64,000 nucleotides of DNA, from contig CASENC010000008.1 in the NCBI GenBank assembly GCA_949289215.1, positions 1-64,000 of the forward strand, in the 5' to 3' direction. This DNA is from an uncultured Bacteroidales bacterium (lineage in GTDB: Bacteria; Bacteroidota; Bacteroidia; Bacteroidales; Muribaculaceae). How positions within the stretch are numbered: the stretch's first letter is position 1; every line of letters starts with the position of its first letter. The notes under the pieces are model-generated. The model saw only the letters and a program-made list of their open reading frames with translations, was not told where the DNA came from and made no database searches. Below, one piece after another: positions 15,346 through 23,440 of this stretch. Both the position numbers and the translations under genes were made by a program.

Positions 15346-16259
15346 TTTATTTTCCTGATGTCGTATGGTGTTTCTTGATATACAAAATAATTAAGCCAAT
15401 TAGTAAACAACAAATTGGCATGCGACCGCCACCGCACTATCGGCTTTTTCCCGGGATCATCATCAACATAATAATTATCGGGCACATGGGGATTAAGGCC
15501 CTTTTCAAGATCTCGGTGATACTCAAAGTCAAGCGTCATCGGCGAATATTCCGAATGTCCGGTAATATAAAATTCGCGTCCGCCACGCCCCATCACCATA
15601 TACACACCGCTCTCGTCGCTCTCCGATATTATCTTCAAGTCGGCTATCGGCAATATGTCTTCTTTACGCACCTCGCTGTACCGGCTGTGAGGCACGTAAA
15701 ACTCATCGTCAAACCCACGGAAAATGGGATTACGCGGATCATCTATATAATGCTTGAATACTCCCGATATTTTTCTGTCGAGGACATATTTCTTAACGCC
15801 GTAATGGTAATACAGCCCGGCAAGTGCAGCCCAACATATATACAACGTCGATGTCACATGGGTTCGCGCCCACGAAAATATCTCGGTAAGCTGTTGCCAG
15901 TAATCCACTTCCTCGAAATCGACCTTCTCTACCGGTGCCCCGGTAATTATGAAACCATCATAATTATCCTCCTTTATATCATCAAACTTCTTATAGAAAG
16001 CATCGATATGTTCCCGTGGCGTATTCTTACTCACATGGCCGTCGGGCTCGATGAAATCGATTTCAATCTGCAGTGGAGTATTCGACAACAAGCGTAACAA
16101 GTCGGTCTCAGTCATTATTTTAAGCGGCATAAGGTTTAAAATCGCAATCTTCAGCGGCCTTATGTCCTGCGACGAAGCACGTTGCTCGTCAATTACAAAT
16201 ATATTCTCGTTCCTCAGAGCCTCAACGGCAGGTAACGACGATGGTACACGAACCGGCAT
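15342..16259 (-). CDS. metA: Homoserine O-acyltransferase, predicted acetyl-CoA-specific
   Basis: This 305-residue MetA acylates the hydroxyl of L-homoserine, the first committed step of methionine synthesis. The catalytic nucleophile is Cys142 (ICWAALAG), and the His/Glu partners lie in TGHSEYS (His236, Glu238). The family is often annotated as a succinyltransferase. Residue 111 is Glu here (GAPVEKVDF), as in MetA enzymes shown to use acetyl-CoA, whereas succinyl-CoA enzymes such as E. coli MetA have Gly. It is the first gene of a minus-strand operon and overlaps the U32 gene by four bases. A TAATTTTG box at 16294-16287 provides the promoter. Confidence 0.94.
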   Translation of the reverse strand: MPVRVPSSLPAVEALRNENIFVIDEQRASSQDIRPLKIAILNLMPLKIMTETDLLRLLSNTPLQIEIDFIEPDGHVSKNTPREHIDAFYKKFDDIKEDNYDGFIITGAPVEKVDFEEVDYWQQLTEIFSWARTHVTSTLYICWAALAGLYYHYGVKKYVLDRKISGVFKHYIDDPRNPIFRGFDDEFYVPHSRYSEVRKEDILPIADLKIISESDESGVYMVMGRGGREFYITGHSEYSPMTLDFEYHRDLEKGLNPHVPDNYYVDDDPGKKPIVRWRSHANLLFTNWLNYFVYQETPYDIRKIK

Positions 16260-16286
16260 AAAATCTTTCCTTCCTTAAATCCGTTG

Positions 16287-16314
16287 CAAAATTACTCAAT
16301 AAACCCGTAATCAA
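16287..16314 (-). promoter_or_regulatory. Promoter of metA
   Basis: TAATTTTG on the minus strand (16294-16287) is preceded at 17 bases by TTG (16314-16312). The leader to the metA ATG is only about 20 bases, so there is no room for a SAM riboswitch. Confidence 0.65.
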
Positions 16315-16372
16315 TGTTGCTTAATGCAAAAAATTCCACCGTAAACCTCCCTACCGATAGAAAATAATTCAT

Positions 16373-16380
16373 TATATTTG
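16373..16380 (+). promoter_or_regulatory. -7 box ahead of the structured leader
   Basis: TATATTTG matches TAnnTTTG exactly. Transcription would begin near 16386, so the whole structured segment would be transcribed. No TTG is found at the right distance upstream. Confidence 0.55.
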
Positions 16381-16385
16381 TGGAG

Positions 16386-16692
16386 GAATTGGCTATGTGC
16401 CATCCCGACAGACATAATATGTGAAGCGTTTCTCGCTAGTCCTTAATCAGAAATTCGCCAAATTTTTCTATCGCAGGACAGCCCGACTAAAAACGCTCAT
16501 GCTTGTCGTATATCCACTCCCCGACAAGGGGTCGAGATAACGATGAGGCGTGGGAGTGGACTGTTTATCGCGATAAAGGCGTTTGGCGATGCCTCTGATT
16601 AGATAGCAGACATTGTTCCACGCTTTCCATTTTCATAAACCAGGTGCCGACACGAGGGAGCAACGCCAGGCCGTGAAAACAATAAATTAAAC
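16386..16692 (+). ncRNA. Structured RNA leader or small RNA of unknown family
   Basis: This roughly 307-base segment lies between metA and an outer-membrane protein gene and can form many nested helices. TATGT/ACATA pairs at 16394-16398 and 16412-16416. AGCGTTT/AAACGCT (16425-16431, 16491-16497) encloses GTCCT/AGGAC (16439-16443, 16475-16479). TCCACTCCC/GGGAGTGGA (16513-16521, 16552-16560, nine perfect pairs) encloses CGAC/GTCG (16522-16525, 16531-16534). TTTATCGCGATAAA (16564-16577) is palindromic. A competing helix GCGTGGGA/TTCCACGC (16548-16555, 16616-16623) would break the nine-pair stem, as in a switch. No T-run precedes the next ATG, which favours a cis leader. I cannot match it to RNase P, tmRNA, SRP or a named riboswitch. 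Confidence 0.6.
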
Positions 16693-17481
16693 ATGAAAAC
16701 AAATTTGCTAAAAAGAATCTTTCTTGTGGTCGCTCTATTTTGCGGTACATTGTTCGCAAGTGCTCAACAAGTAATGCAAGATGTCATTTACCTTAAAAAT
16801 GGAAGCATAATTCGAGGCACTATCATCGAACAAATACCAAACAAAACCATGAAAATTAAAACTATCGATGGTTCGGTATTCGTTTACGAAATTATCGAGA
16901 TTGAAAAAATAACAAAAGAGGAACCTGTCGGTAACTATGGATACAACGAGTATCCCGGCAACAATGGATACCAACGCCAACCCAATTACAACGGAACCTA
17001 TCGAACATATCATCCCGATTTTTCACGCACCGGCTATCGTGGATTTATAGATTTGGGCTACGCCGCGGGCGTTGGAGACTATGGCGATGGAGTGTTCACC
17101 GTTTCAACAAGCCATGGCTATCAATTTAACCCATACTTCTTTGTTGGTGCCGGTATCGGTGTTGATTACCATTTTGACTATGAAACAATGTTTCTACCTA
17201 TTTTTGCCGATCTACGAGGCTACTTTATCGACGGACGCATCTCGCCATTCATCGGTGTAAAGATTGGATATTCGCCTGTCGATGGTACCGGATTATATTT
17301 CAATCCGTCAGTTGGCGCAAGTTTCGGAATTTCAAGGGAACTGGCATTGAACATTTCAATTGGATACAATCTGCAACGTGCCGAAATGTACTCATATTAT
17401 TACTCCTACTATGGCGGATCTTATTCTTATTCAGACGAAACCATCGGAGCCGTCACAATTAAAGTGGGATTTGAATTCTAA
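16693..17481 (+). CDS. Secreted outer-membrane beta-barrel protein
   Basis: The 262-residue protein has a clear signal peptide, with hydrophobic residues 8-23 and a probable cleavage after FASAQ. Residues 28-75 (DVIYLKNGSIIRGTIIEQI) resemble the small beta domain seen in many Bacteroidetes secreted proteins. A Tyr/Asn/Gly-rich linker follows (about 80-115), then alternating hydrophobic strands from FIDLGYAAGVG to the C-terminal phenylalanine (VTIKVGFEF), the usual signature of an outer-membrane barrel. A Tyr/Ser-rich loop (YSYYYSYYGGSYSYS) is exposed near the end. Function is unknown. It is monocistronic, with a strong terminator, and sits behind the structured leader at 16386-16692. Confidence 0.8.
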   Translation: MKTNLLKRIFLVVALFCGTLFASAQQVMQDVIYLKNGSIIRGTIIEQIPNKTMKIKTIDGSVFVYEIIEIEKITKEEPVGNYGYNEYPGNNGYQRQPNYNGTYRTYHPDFSRTGYRGFIDLGYAAGVGDYGDGVFTVSTSHGYQFNPYFFVGAGIGVDYHFDYETMFLPIFADLRGYFIDGRISPFIGVKIGYSPVDGTGLYFNPSVGASFGISRELALNISIGYNLQRAEMYSYYYSYYGGSYSYSDETIGAVTIKVGFEF

Positions 17482-17508
17482 TGCCACATTTATCAGACAA
17501 AATCACCA

Positions 17509-17547
17509 AAAAAGTCCTGCGGCACACTACGTGCGGCAGGACTTTTT
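17509..17547. terminator. Strong bidirectional terminator
   Basis: AAAAAGTCCTGCGGCAC (17509-17525) pairs with GTGCGGCAGGACTTTTT (17531-17547), with one internal mismatch. T-runs on both strands let it serve the barrel gene and, distally, radA. Confidence 0.9.
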
Positions 17548-17731
17548 ATGAATAACTTTACAAATCAAAATTTATGTACGTCTTGATACTTCACAGTGTG
17601 AAACGTAAATATGTTCTTGAAAAAGTTAGTGTTGTTTGAAGCTTATTGGTTTCTGTTTATTTCTTTGACTGACATACCTCGATTTGGTTTAATCGACAAT
17701 CTACGATTTAACATTCTTTCATATTGTATAA

Positions 17732-19105
17732 TCAACCAAAGAGAAACCTGAACGCCTCTTCCACACCGCCAACTTGCACAATATTAATATTGTACCTGCT
17801 TAAATCAAGCCCTTTGTCGTTATTTTTCGGAATAAGTATATTTTTAAAACCAAGTTTTTCGGCTTCGCTTATGCGCTGTTCGATACGTGTGATTTGCCTT
17901 ATTTCACCCGACAGTCCCACCTCGCCCGAGACACAAGTTTCACGAGGAATGGCAATATCCACGTTTGACGACAATATGGAACATATCACCGCAAGATCCA
18001 TCGCAGGGTCGTTCACCTTCAGCCCGCCGGCAATATTCAAGAACACGTCCTTCTGCGCCAACTTAAATCCCACCTTCTTTTCAAGCACGGCAAGCAGCAT
18101 ATTCATGCGCTTGTAGTCAAATCCCGTCACCGACCGCTGCGCCGTGCCATAAGCCGCCGTGCTCACAAGTGCCTGCACCTCAATCAAGAAAGGACGTGCT
18201 CCCTCAAGCGTCACACCTATGCTAACGCCGGTGTAATTTTCAAGATTTTGCGACAGCAGCATCTCCGATGGATTTTTCACTTCGCGCAATCCGTTTTGCT
18301 TCATTTCATAAATGCCTATCTCCGATGTGCTGCCAAAACGGTTTTTAATCGAGCGCAATATGCGGTAAAGGTAATGGCGGTCACCCTCGAATTGCAGCAC
18401 GGCATCCACTATATGCTCAAGCACCTTCGGGCCGGCAATGCTACCCTCCTTGTTGATATGACCAATGAGAATGACCGGTGTACCCGATGTCTTGGCATAC
18501 GTCAACAGAGCTGCCGCACATTCGCGCACTTGCGCCACACTGCCGGCCGCCGAGTCCAATGTTTCGGTGGCAATAGTCTGAATGGAATCGATTATCACAA
18601 GACCGGGGTCGCAACTCTCTATACTGGAGAAAATTGCCTCAAGCGATGTCTCGCACACGATGTAACATTCACACCCTTCCCCATAACCGCCTATACGGTC
18701 GGCCCGCATTTTCAACTGCTGCACACTCTCCTCACCCGACACGTATAGCACCTTGCGACTGCGTATGCGCAACACGTTTTGCAACACAAGTGTTGACTTG
18801 CCTATCCCCGGCTCACCACCGACAAGTATTATCGACCCCGGAACAAGTCCGCCACCAAGCACCCTGTTCAGTTCACTGCTTGGCAAGGTTATGCGAGTTT
18901 CCTCTTCCGACTTAATCTCGGTAATCTTCACCGGCTCGGCTTTCTTCTTCAATCCGCCATCCGATAACGTTTTCGATGGCTTTGCAGCCACTTTTTCCTC
19001 AACACAGGTGTTCCACTCACCACAATTGGTACAACGGCCGAACCACTTTGGAGAATCGGCCCCGCAATTGCTGCACACATACACAGTCTTGATTTTCGTA
19101 GCCAT
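17732..19105 (-). CDS. radA: DNA repair protein RadA
   Basis: RadA is a RecA-related ATPase that drives branch migration during recombination. The four-cysteine zinc finger CSNCGADSPKWFGRCTNCG is at the N-terminus. The Walker A GGEPGIGKST, the RadA-specific KNRFGS and the C-terminal Lon-protease-like domain follow in order, and the length (457 residues from this ATG) is standard. A GTG at 19111 would add two residues and overlap the upstream stop codon as GTGA; the ATG at 19105 better fits the usual short N-terminus. It is translated directly after the SpoU-type methyltransferase gene. Confidence 0.95.
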   Translation of the reverse strand: MATKIKTVYVCSNCGADSPKWFGRCTNCGEWNTCVEEKVAAKPSKTLSDGGLKKKAEPVKITEIKSEEETRITLPSSELNRVLGGGLVPGSIILVGGEPGIGKSTLVLQNVLRIRSRKVLYVSGEESVQQLKMRADRIGGYGEGCECYIVCETSLEAIFSSIESCDPGLVIIDSIQTIATETLDSAAGSVAQVRECAAALLTYAKTSGTPVILIGHINKEGSIAGPKVLEHIVDAVLQFEGDRHYLYRILRSIKNRFGSTSEIGIYEMKQNGLREVKNPSEMLLSQNLENYTGVSIGVTLEGARPFLIEVQALVSTAAYGTAQRSVTGFDYKRMNMLLAVLEKKVGFKLAQKDVFLNIAGGLKVNDPAMDLAVICSILSSNVDIAIPRETCVSGEVGLSGEIRQITRIEQRISEAEKLGFKNILIPKNNDKGLDLSRYNINIVQVGGVEEAFRFLFG

Positions 19106-19107
19106 CG

Positions 19108-19884
19108 TCACACTTTCTTAACCGACATTTGCCGACGGAATTCAGCAATGGTTATCGCAGCAGCCACGCCCACATTAAGCGATTCAGAAGTCACTGCAGT
19201 AGCGGGGAACGGAGGTATGCGCAAATTTGCCTTAGTCAAATCAGAAAGAGTTTGCGACATTCCGCGACCTTCATTGCCGAAAATCACAAACCCCACGGGC
19301 GACAGTTCGGCCTTATATATATTCTTGCCGTTGAGCGCAGTGCCATATATGGGCATATCGCCAAACTTCTTCAACAGTTCATCGAGCTTGCAATACTCCA
19401 CTCTCACCCTTGATATTGCCCCCATAGTGGCCTGCACCACCTTGTGGTTGTAAACGTCAACCGTGTTTGGGCTGCAAAAGATATTCCGCACCCCGAACCA
19501 GTCGCACAACCTAATGATAGTTCCGAAGTTGCCGGGGTCCTGTATGTTTTCAAGCACCACGTTAAGGCCGCTCCTAATGTCCTCCTCGCTTATTGTCCTT
19601 TCGGGAATGTCATACACGGCAATAACGTCCGTAGCCGTTGACATCTGCGACATACGCTGCATTTGCTGGCTGTTGGCAAATACAATCTTGTCGAGATGCC
19701 CGCTGTGCCCGTTTTCATCATACCATGCCTTGGTGGCAATAATCATGCGGCAATTAAAATAATCCCACGTATCCCTCACGCATTTTGTTCCCTCGGCCAC
19801 AAAGCACCCTTCTTCTTCGCGCACTTTCTTGCGTGACAGCGAGATTACATATTTCATGAGGCTGTTTGTCAAATTCATGTACAT
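19108..19884 (-). CDS. TrmH/SpoU-family RNA 2'-O-methyltransferase
   Basis: This 258-residue SPOUT-type methyltransferase has a small N-terminal RNA-recognition domain (about 1-85: KYVISLSRKKVREEEGCFVAEG). The knotted catalytic domain follows, with motif 1 NIQDPGNFGTIIR (Asn and Arg), motif 2 FGNEGRGMS and motif 3 RIPPFPATAVTSESLNVGVA. It would methylate the 2'-hydroxyl of a ribose in rRNA or tRNA; the site is not predictable. It is the second SPOUT enzyme in the window (the other is RlmB at 48737). Its stop overlaps a possible GTG start of radA. Confidence 0.88.
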   Translation of the reverse strand: MYMNLTNSLMKYVISLSRKKVREEEGCFVAEGTKCVRDTWDYFNCRMIIATKAWYDENGHSGHLDKIVFANSQQMQRMSQMSTATDVIAVYDIPERTISEEDIRSGLNVVLENIQDPGNFGTIIRLCDWFGVRNIFCSPNTVDVYNHKVVQATMGAISRVRVEYCKLDELLKKFGDMPIYGTALNGKNIYKAELSPVGFVIFGNEGRGMSQTLSDLTKANLRIPPFPATAVTSESLNVGVAAAITIAEFRRQMSVKKV

Positions 19885-19919
19885 TATATATGATTGCTAT
19901 ATTGTATTTTCTTATGTCT

Positions 19920-21035
19920 TCACACCGGCACGACAAGCATGGCCGTGTCGGAATGAAACAATATTTTATGCGCCATACTCGGCTTGAACAATCTTGAAAA
20001 TATGTTTTTCTTCTTATTGGGGATAACAATCAAGTCAACCCCTTCAAGCTTGACATATTCGTCAAAACGGTCCAAGAAGTCGTCATCATCGCCAATATAC
20101 TTCGTCTTGAAATCATACAGCAAATAGTGCTGCCTGCAATAGTGCAGCATCGCCTCAAGGCTCTCGGCTATATCTTCTTCTTTTTTATCCACTATGGGTA
20201 TAATGGTGATGTTAAGGCCATTGTAATTGAACAACTTGGCAAACACGTCAAACGACAACAAGTCTTGCCTATTGAGGTTGCTGAAGAATACCACATTCTT
20301 TATGCCCTCCACATTGTCGGCAGCCATATTCTCGGGAACGGTAAATACCGGAAAACGGCAGGCATCAAGCACTTCGGCAGTGACGCTGCCCAGCAGGTCG
20401 GCTTCCTTCTTGCTCTTGCCCCTCGTGCCCATCACTATTATCGATGGCGCCACCTCCTTGGAATAGCTTATAATCTCGCTCTCGGGAATGCCCTCGGTAA
20501 CTATGCTCGAAAATTCTACATCGGGCATGGCTCCGCTCACTATGTTGCTGTTCAATGCGGCCTTGAAATCGTTCATCTTCTCATTGGCCGCCAATTCGGC
20601 CTCGGCTCTGCTTTTCACTTCCTTGGGACTGGTTTCATACTCGTCGCTTTCCATGGGAAAAAGCCCGGAATATTGGTGGTCGATAAACGTGTGGAACAAT
20701 AAAACGTCGCCTCCAAGCCTGTGCGCAAAATCAAAGCCTATCTTGCAAGCCTTCAACGAATATTCCGAGAAATCGACAGGTATGAACACCGTGCCGCTCC
20801 TTGAAGCATCGTCTTCACCCTGTTTCAAAATCGATGACGACTCTATTATTTTCAATGCCAGCGGCAGGTCTTCCTCGTGTATCCTCACACGCACACCCGA
20901 TGAAATCACCGGCTGAATGAGGTTCACATTGTGCAGCACCGTTTCGATGCCCTCTTTTTCCAGCAATGTCTTTAATATCACAGCTTTCTCATAAGTGTGA
21001 ATGGCTATTGTGATTAATTTGCTCTGCTTGCCCAT
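19920..21035 (-). CDS. Universal stress protein with tandem Usp domains
   Basis: The 371-residue protein has three parts. Residues 5-67 (LITIAIHTYEKAVILKTLLEKEG...) look like the DUF2007 putative signal-transducing domain. Residues about 82-220 form a Usp domain with IIVMGTRGKSKKEADLLGS, which contains the G-2x-G-9x-G(S/T)-type ATP-binding loop. A second, more degenerate Usp-like domain runs to the end, with HKILFHSDTAMLVVPV. Usp proteins support survival under stress and often bind ATP. The gene appears monocistronic. An imperfect hairpin lies upstream at 21073-21110. Confidence 0.82.
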   Translation of the reverse strand: MGKQSKLITIAIHTYEKAVILKTLLEKEGIETVLHNVNLIQPVISSGVRVRIHEEDLPLALKIIESSSILKQGEDDASRSGTVFIPVDFSEYSLKACKIGFDFAHRLGGDVLLFHTFIDHQYSGLFPMESDEYETSPKEVKSRAEAELAANEKMNDFKAALNSNIVSGAMPDVEFSSIVTEGIPESEIISYSKEVAPSIIVMGTRGKSKKEADLLGSVTAEVLDACRFPVFTVPENMAADNVEGIKNVVFFSNLNRQDLLSFDVFAKLFNYNGLNITIIPIVDKKEEDIAESLEAMLHYCRQHYLLYDFKTKYIGDDDDFLDRFDEYVKLEGVDLIVIPNKKKNIFSRLFKPSMAHKILFHSDTAMLVVPV

Positions 21036-21072
21036 GACCGTTATTATTAATGATGTTCCTTCACATTACAAC

Positions 21073-21110
21073 GCAAGACGGGATTTTAAAGCATCAAAGT
21101 CCCGCCTTGC
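21073..21110. other. Intergenic hairpin between the HTH and Usp genes
   Basis: GCAAGACGGGA (21073-21083) pairs with TCCCGCCTTGC (21100-21110), with one mismatch. It lacks a good T-run on the minus strand. It could be a weak terminator of the HTH gene or part of the Usp mRNA leader. Confidence 0.5.
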
Positions 21111-21138
21111 CTGTAGAATACAAAAAAACGCGCAATAT

Positions 21139-21399
21139 TTATGACTCTTTTTGTTGCTTTTCAAGAATTTCTATTGCCATATCATAAATTTGCGTGTCGT
21201 CGAGAATTACTATTCCACCGTCGGGCCCCGGTTCGATGTGCAGACCGCAGTTCTTGCCATACTCATAGTTAGAACCACCGAAATAATTTCTTACTGTTTG
21301 AACCGTTACGTTCAACTTGTCGGCTATTTCACGCATCGAGCCATCGGGCAAACTGTCTTTGATACGACGGAGTTCATTAAAAGAAATTGTTTTTGTCAT
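21139..21399 (-). CDS. Small helix-turn-helix DNA-binding protein
   Basis: The protein has 86 residues. Residues 10-40 (RRIKDSLPDGSMREIADKLN, then VTVQTVRNYF) read as a helix-turn-helix in which REIADKL is the first helix and VQTVRNY the recognition helix. The second half (GLHIEPGPDGGIVILDD) is probably a small beta unit for dimerisation. It has the look of a conserved small regulator of Bacteroidetes, but I know no characterised member. It stands alone, with about 100 bases upstream and down. Confidence 0.7.
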   Translation of the reverse strand: MTKTISFNELRRIKDSLPDGSMREIADKLNVTVQTVRNYFGGSNYEYGKNCGLHIEPGPDGGIVILDDTQIYDMAIEILEKQQKES

Positions 21400-21500
21400 G
21401 ATACTTACTATTTTAGTTGTTAATACAATTACTAATATTTTTTATTTGGTATAAATTTAGGAGTATTATTTATAACTACCAAACAAAATGTCATTTTTTT

Positions 21501-22172
21501 TCATTTCATCGCATAAATTATGGTTGCGACCACAACCAATAGCAATATGTTGCCAATGGTCGCATACGACAGCCACTGCGCATCTTTGCCATCAAAACCT
21601 TTGGACGAAACAAAAAAACGAATTTTCTTAGCCTTCATATACATACAATAAACCACTGCGCCAAGTGCCGCACCAAGCAATCCCCCGCAAATTATATCAC
21701 CCGGATAATGAACCCCAAGGTATATGCGACTATAAGACAACACTGCTGCCCATATTAAAATGACATATGAAAATGCACGGTTGCGGAACAGCATGGCAAG
21801 GAACACCGCCACGCCGAACGAATTGGCGGCATGGCTGCTAACAAAACCATATTGCCCACCCCTGTAACCATTAACAATATGAACCAAATCGCCAATACCC
21901 GGCTCCCGTGTCGGCCGCAAGCGGCATACGATATCCTTGATTATTCCCGATGAAATTTGGTCACACAATGCAATTGTCACGGCTATACCCAAAATCACCA
22001 ATATCCCGGTTTTCCAATCCCTGCGAAATGTACAATAAAGCAACACGCAAATCATGGGAATCCATGCAAATTTACCTGTAATCAGCCAAAACAGTTCATC
22101 GAAAAAGGCATTGTTCGCTCCGTTCAAAAAAAGCAACAATTGCGTATCGGCATTATTCAACAGTTCAAGCAT
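21501..22172 (-). CDS. PAP2-family membrane phosphatase
   Basis: The 223-residue integral membrane protein has about six hydrophobic segments. The three-part acid phosphatase signature is present: KDIVCRLRPTREPG (KxxxxxxRP), then GFVSSHAANSFG (SxH), then SRIYLGVHYPGDIICG (RxxxxxHxxxD). Such enzymes remove phosphate from undecaprenyl pyrophosphate, lipid A or phosphatidic acid at the outer face of the inner membrane. The exact lipid is not predictable. It begins 2 bases after the MBL hydrolase stop, so the two are translated together. Confidence 0.88.
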   Translation of the reverse strand: MLELLNNADTQLLLFLNGANNAFFDELFWLITGKFAWIPMICVLLYCTFRRDWKTGILVILGIAVTIALCDQISSGIIKDIVCRLRPTREPGIGDLVHIVNGYRGGQYGFVSSHAANSFGVAVFLAMLFRNRAFSYVILIWAAVLSYSRIYLGVHYPGDIICGGLLGAALGAVVYCMYMKAKKIRFFVSSKGFDGKDAQWLSYATIGNILLLVVVATIIYAMK

Positions 22173-22174
22173 GA

Positions 22175-22816
22175 TTACCTAACGTATGGGTTAAAATTCT
22201 TTTCATCGTCAATCGTAGTGCTGTCACCGTGTCCGGGCAATACCACCGTATCTCCGGGTAACGCAAACAACTTGTTTTTTATACTATCTATGATTGCGTG
22301 GTAATCGCCACCCGGCAGGTCGGTACGGCCAATGCTCTGACAGAACAAAGTATCTCCCACAAGCACTACATTGCTGTCAGGCAAATGAAATGACAAGCCG
22401 CCCGGCGTATGGCCCGGTGTAGCAATCACTTTCACTTCCTCACCATTCAGCATCAGCACATCTCCATCGTTCACTGTTTCGGAAATATCGAAAGAAGACA
22501 ACTTCACGTCGATACCGAACATTTGCGCCTGCACCGGCAATGCTTGCCCTAAGGGCTTGTCGGCCTCTCCTGCATACACCTTCACGCCATATTTGTCGGC
22601 CACATACTGTGCCGATGCGGCATGGTCACAGTGCATATGCGTCAACAGTACCATCTTCACCGACAATTTGTTCTTTGAAACGAAATCATCAACTGCAACT
22701 CGTTCCTTATCATACATCATCCCCGGATCGACAATTGCGGCTTCCAAACCGTTTCCGTTCCATAATATATAAGTGTTCTCCCCAAACGGGTTAACTACAA
22801 ATTTCGATATTTTCAT
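22175..22816 (-). CDS. MBL-fold metallo-hydrolase (glyoxalase II-like)
   Basis: The 213-residue protein has the metal-binding LLTHMHCDHAASA (HxHxDH), ATPGHTPGG, LVGDTLFCQSIGRTDLPGG and a final VLPGHGDST. This order is typical of the YcbL/glyoxalase-II-like branch of the metallo-beta-lactamase superfamily, which hydrolyses thioesters such as S-lactoylglutathione or related substrates. No rhodanese domain is present. The start overlaps the rsmG stop by four bases (ATGA). Confidence 0.88.
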   Translation of the reverse strand: MKISKFVVNPFGENTYILWNGNGLEAAIVDPGMMYDKERVAVDDFVSKNKLSVKMVLLTHMHCDHAASAQYVADKYGVKVYAGEADKPLGQALPVQAQMFGIDVKLSSFDISETVNDGDVLMLNGEEVKVIATPGHTPGGLSFHLPDSNVVLVGDTLFCQSIGRTDLPGGDYHAIIDSIKNKLFALPGDTVVLPGHGDSTTIDDEKNFNPYVR

Positions 22817-23436
22817 ATTTGCACGTATATGATTTTCTTTGTCTCGAAATATTCTTCAGTAAAGTAATCTTTCACATCACCCACAAGAGCCACTTTTTTA
22901 TATTTGCTCACTTCACGACTCACATCACCACCTTTCAAGCAAATAAGCCCATTGGGCAAAGCATTGAAATTGTTCCGGGATATAAGTCGCTTCACAAGTG
23001 GAATCATTTCATTCAAATCCATAACAGCTCGACTGACGACAAAATCAAATGCACCCTTTACTTCCCCAACGTCACCATGCTGGAATGTAACGTTTTCCAA
23101 ACCTATTTGTTTAGCTATGTCGTCGGCCACCTTTATCTTCTTTCCAATCCTGTCCACCAGGTGGAATTTCACCTCGGGAAACATGATTGCAAGCGGTATG
23201 CCCGGAAAACCGCCTCCCGTTCCCAAGTCCATTATGCTGCTGCCGGGTTGGAAATCGATAAAGCGTGCTATTGCCAATGAGTGTAATATGTGGTTGACAT
23301 ACAGGTTCTCTATGTCTTTACGTGAAATCACATTTATTTTCTCATTCCATTCGGGGTACAACTTACCCAATTCGGCATATTGTTCCTGCTGCTTTCCCGA
23401 TAAATCTTTAAAATATTTTGTAATGACGTCTATCAT
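22813..23436 (-). CDS. rsmG: 16S rRNA (guanine-527-N7)-methyltransferase
   Basis: RsmG (GidB) methylates G527 of 16S rRNA, and its loss gives low-level streptomycin resistance in other bacteria. The 207-residue protein has the SAM-binding motif IMDLGTGGGFPGIPLAIMFP and the conserved NVISRKDIENLYVNHILHSL near the N-terminus. The later SRAVMDLNEM and LICLKGGD segments also fit. It lies 4 bases after the DUF3298 lipoprotein and overlaps the MBL gene, forming a short operon of unrelated functions. Confidence 0.94.
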   Translation of the reverse strand: MIDVITKYFKDLSGKQQEQYAELGKLYPEWNEKINVISRKDIENLYVNHILHSLAIARFIDFQPGSSIMDLGTGGGFPGIPLAIMFPEVKFHLVDRIGKKIKVADDIAKQIGLENVTFQHGDVGEVKGAFDFVVSRAVMDLNEMIPLVKRLISRNNFNALPNGLICLKGGDVSREVSKYKKVALVGDVKDYFTEEYFETKKIIYVQI

Positions 23437-23440
23437 ATTG

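Noticed and set aside
16260..16692. RNase P RNA, tmRNA, SRP RNA or a SAM riboswitch
   Set aside because: None of the characteristic core sequences of these RNAs was found, and the metA leader is only about 20 bases, so no riboswitch can serve it.
16565..16759. A short minus-strand open frame across the structured element
   Set aside because: It covers the predicted RNA helices and the signal-peptide codons of the barrel gene on the other strand. The protein has no recognisable feature.
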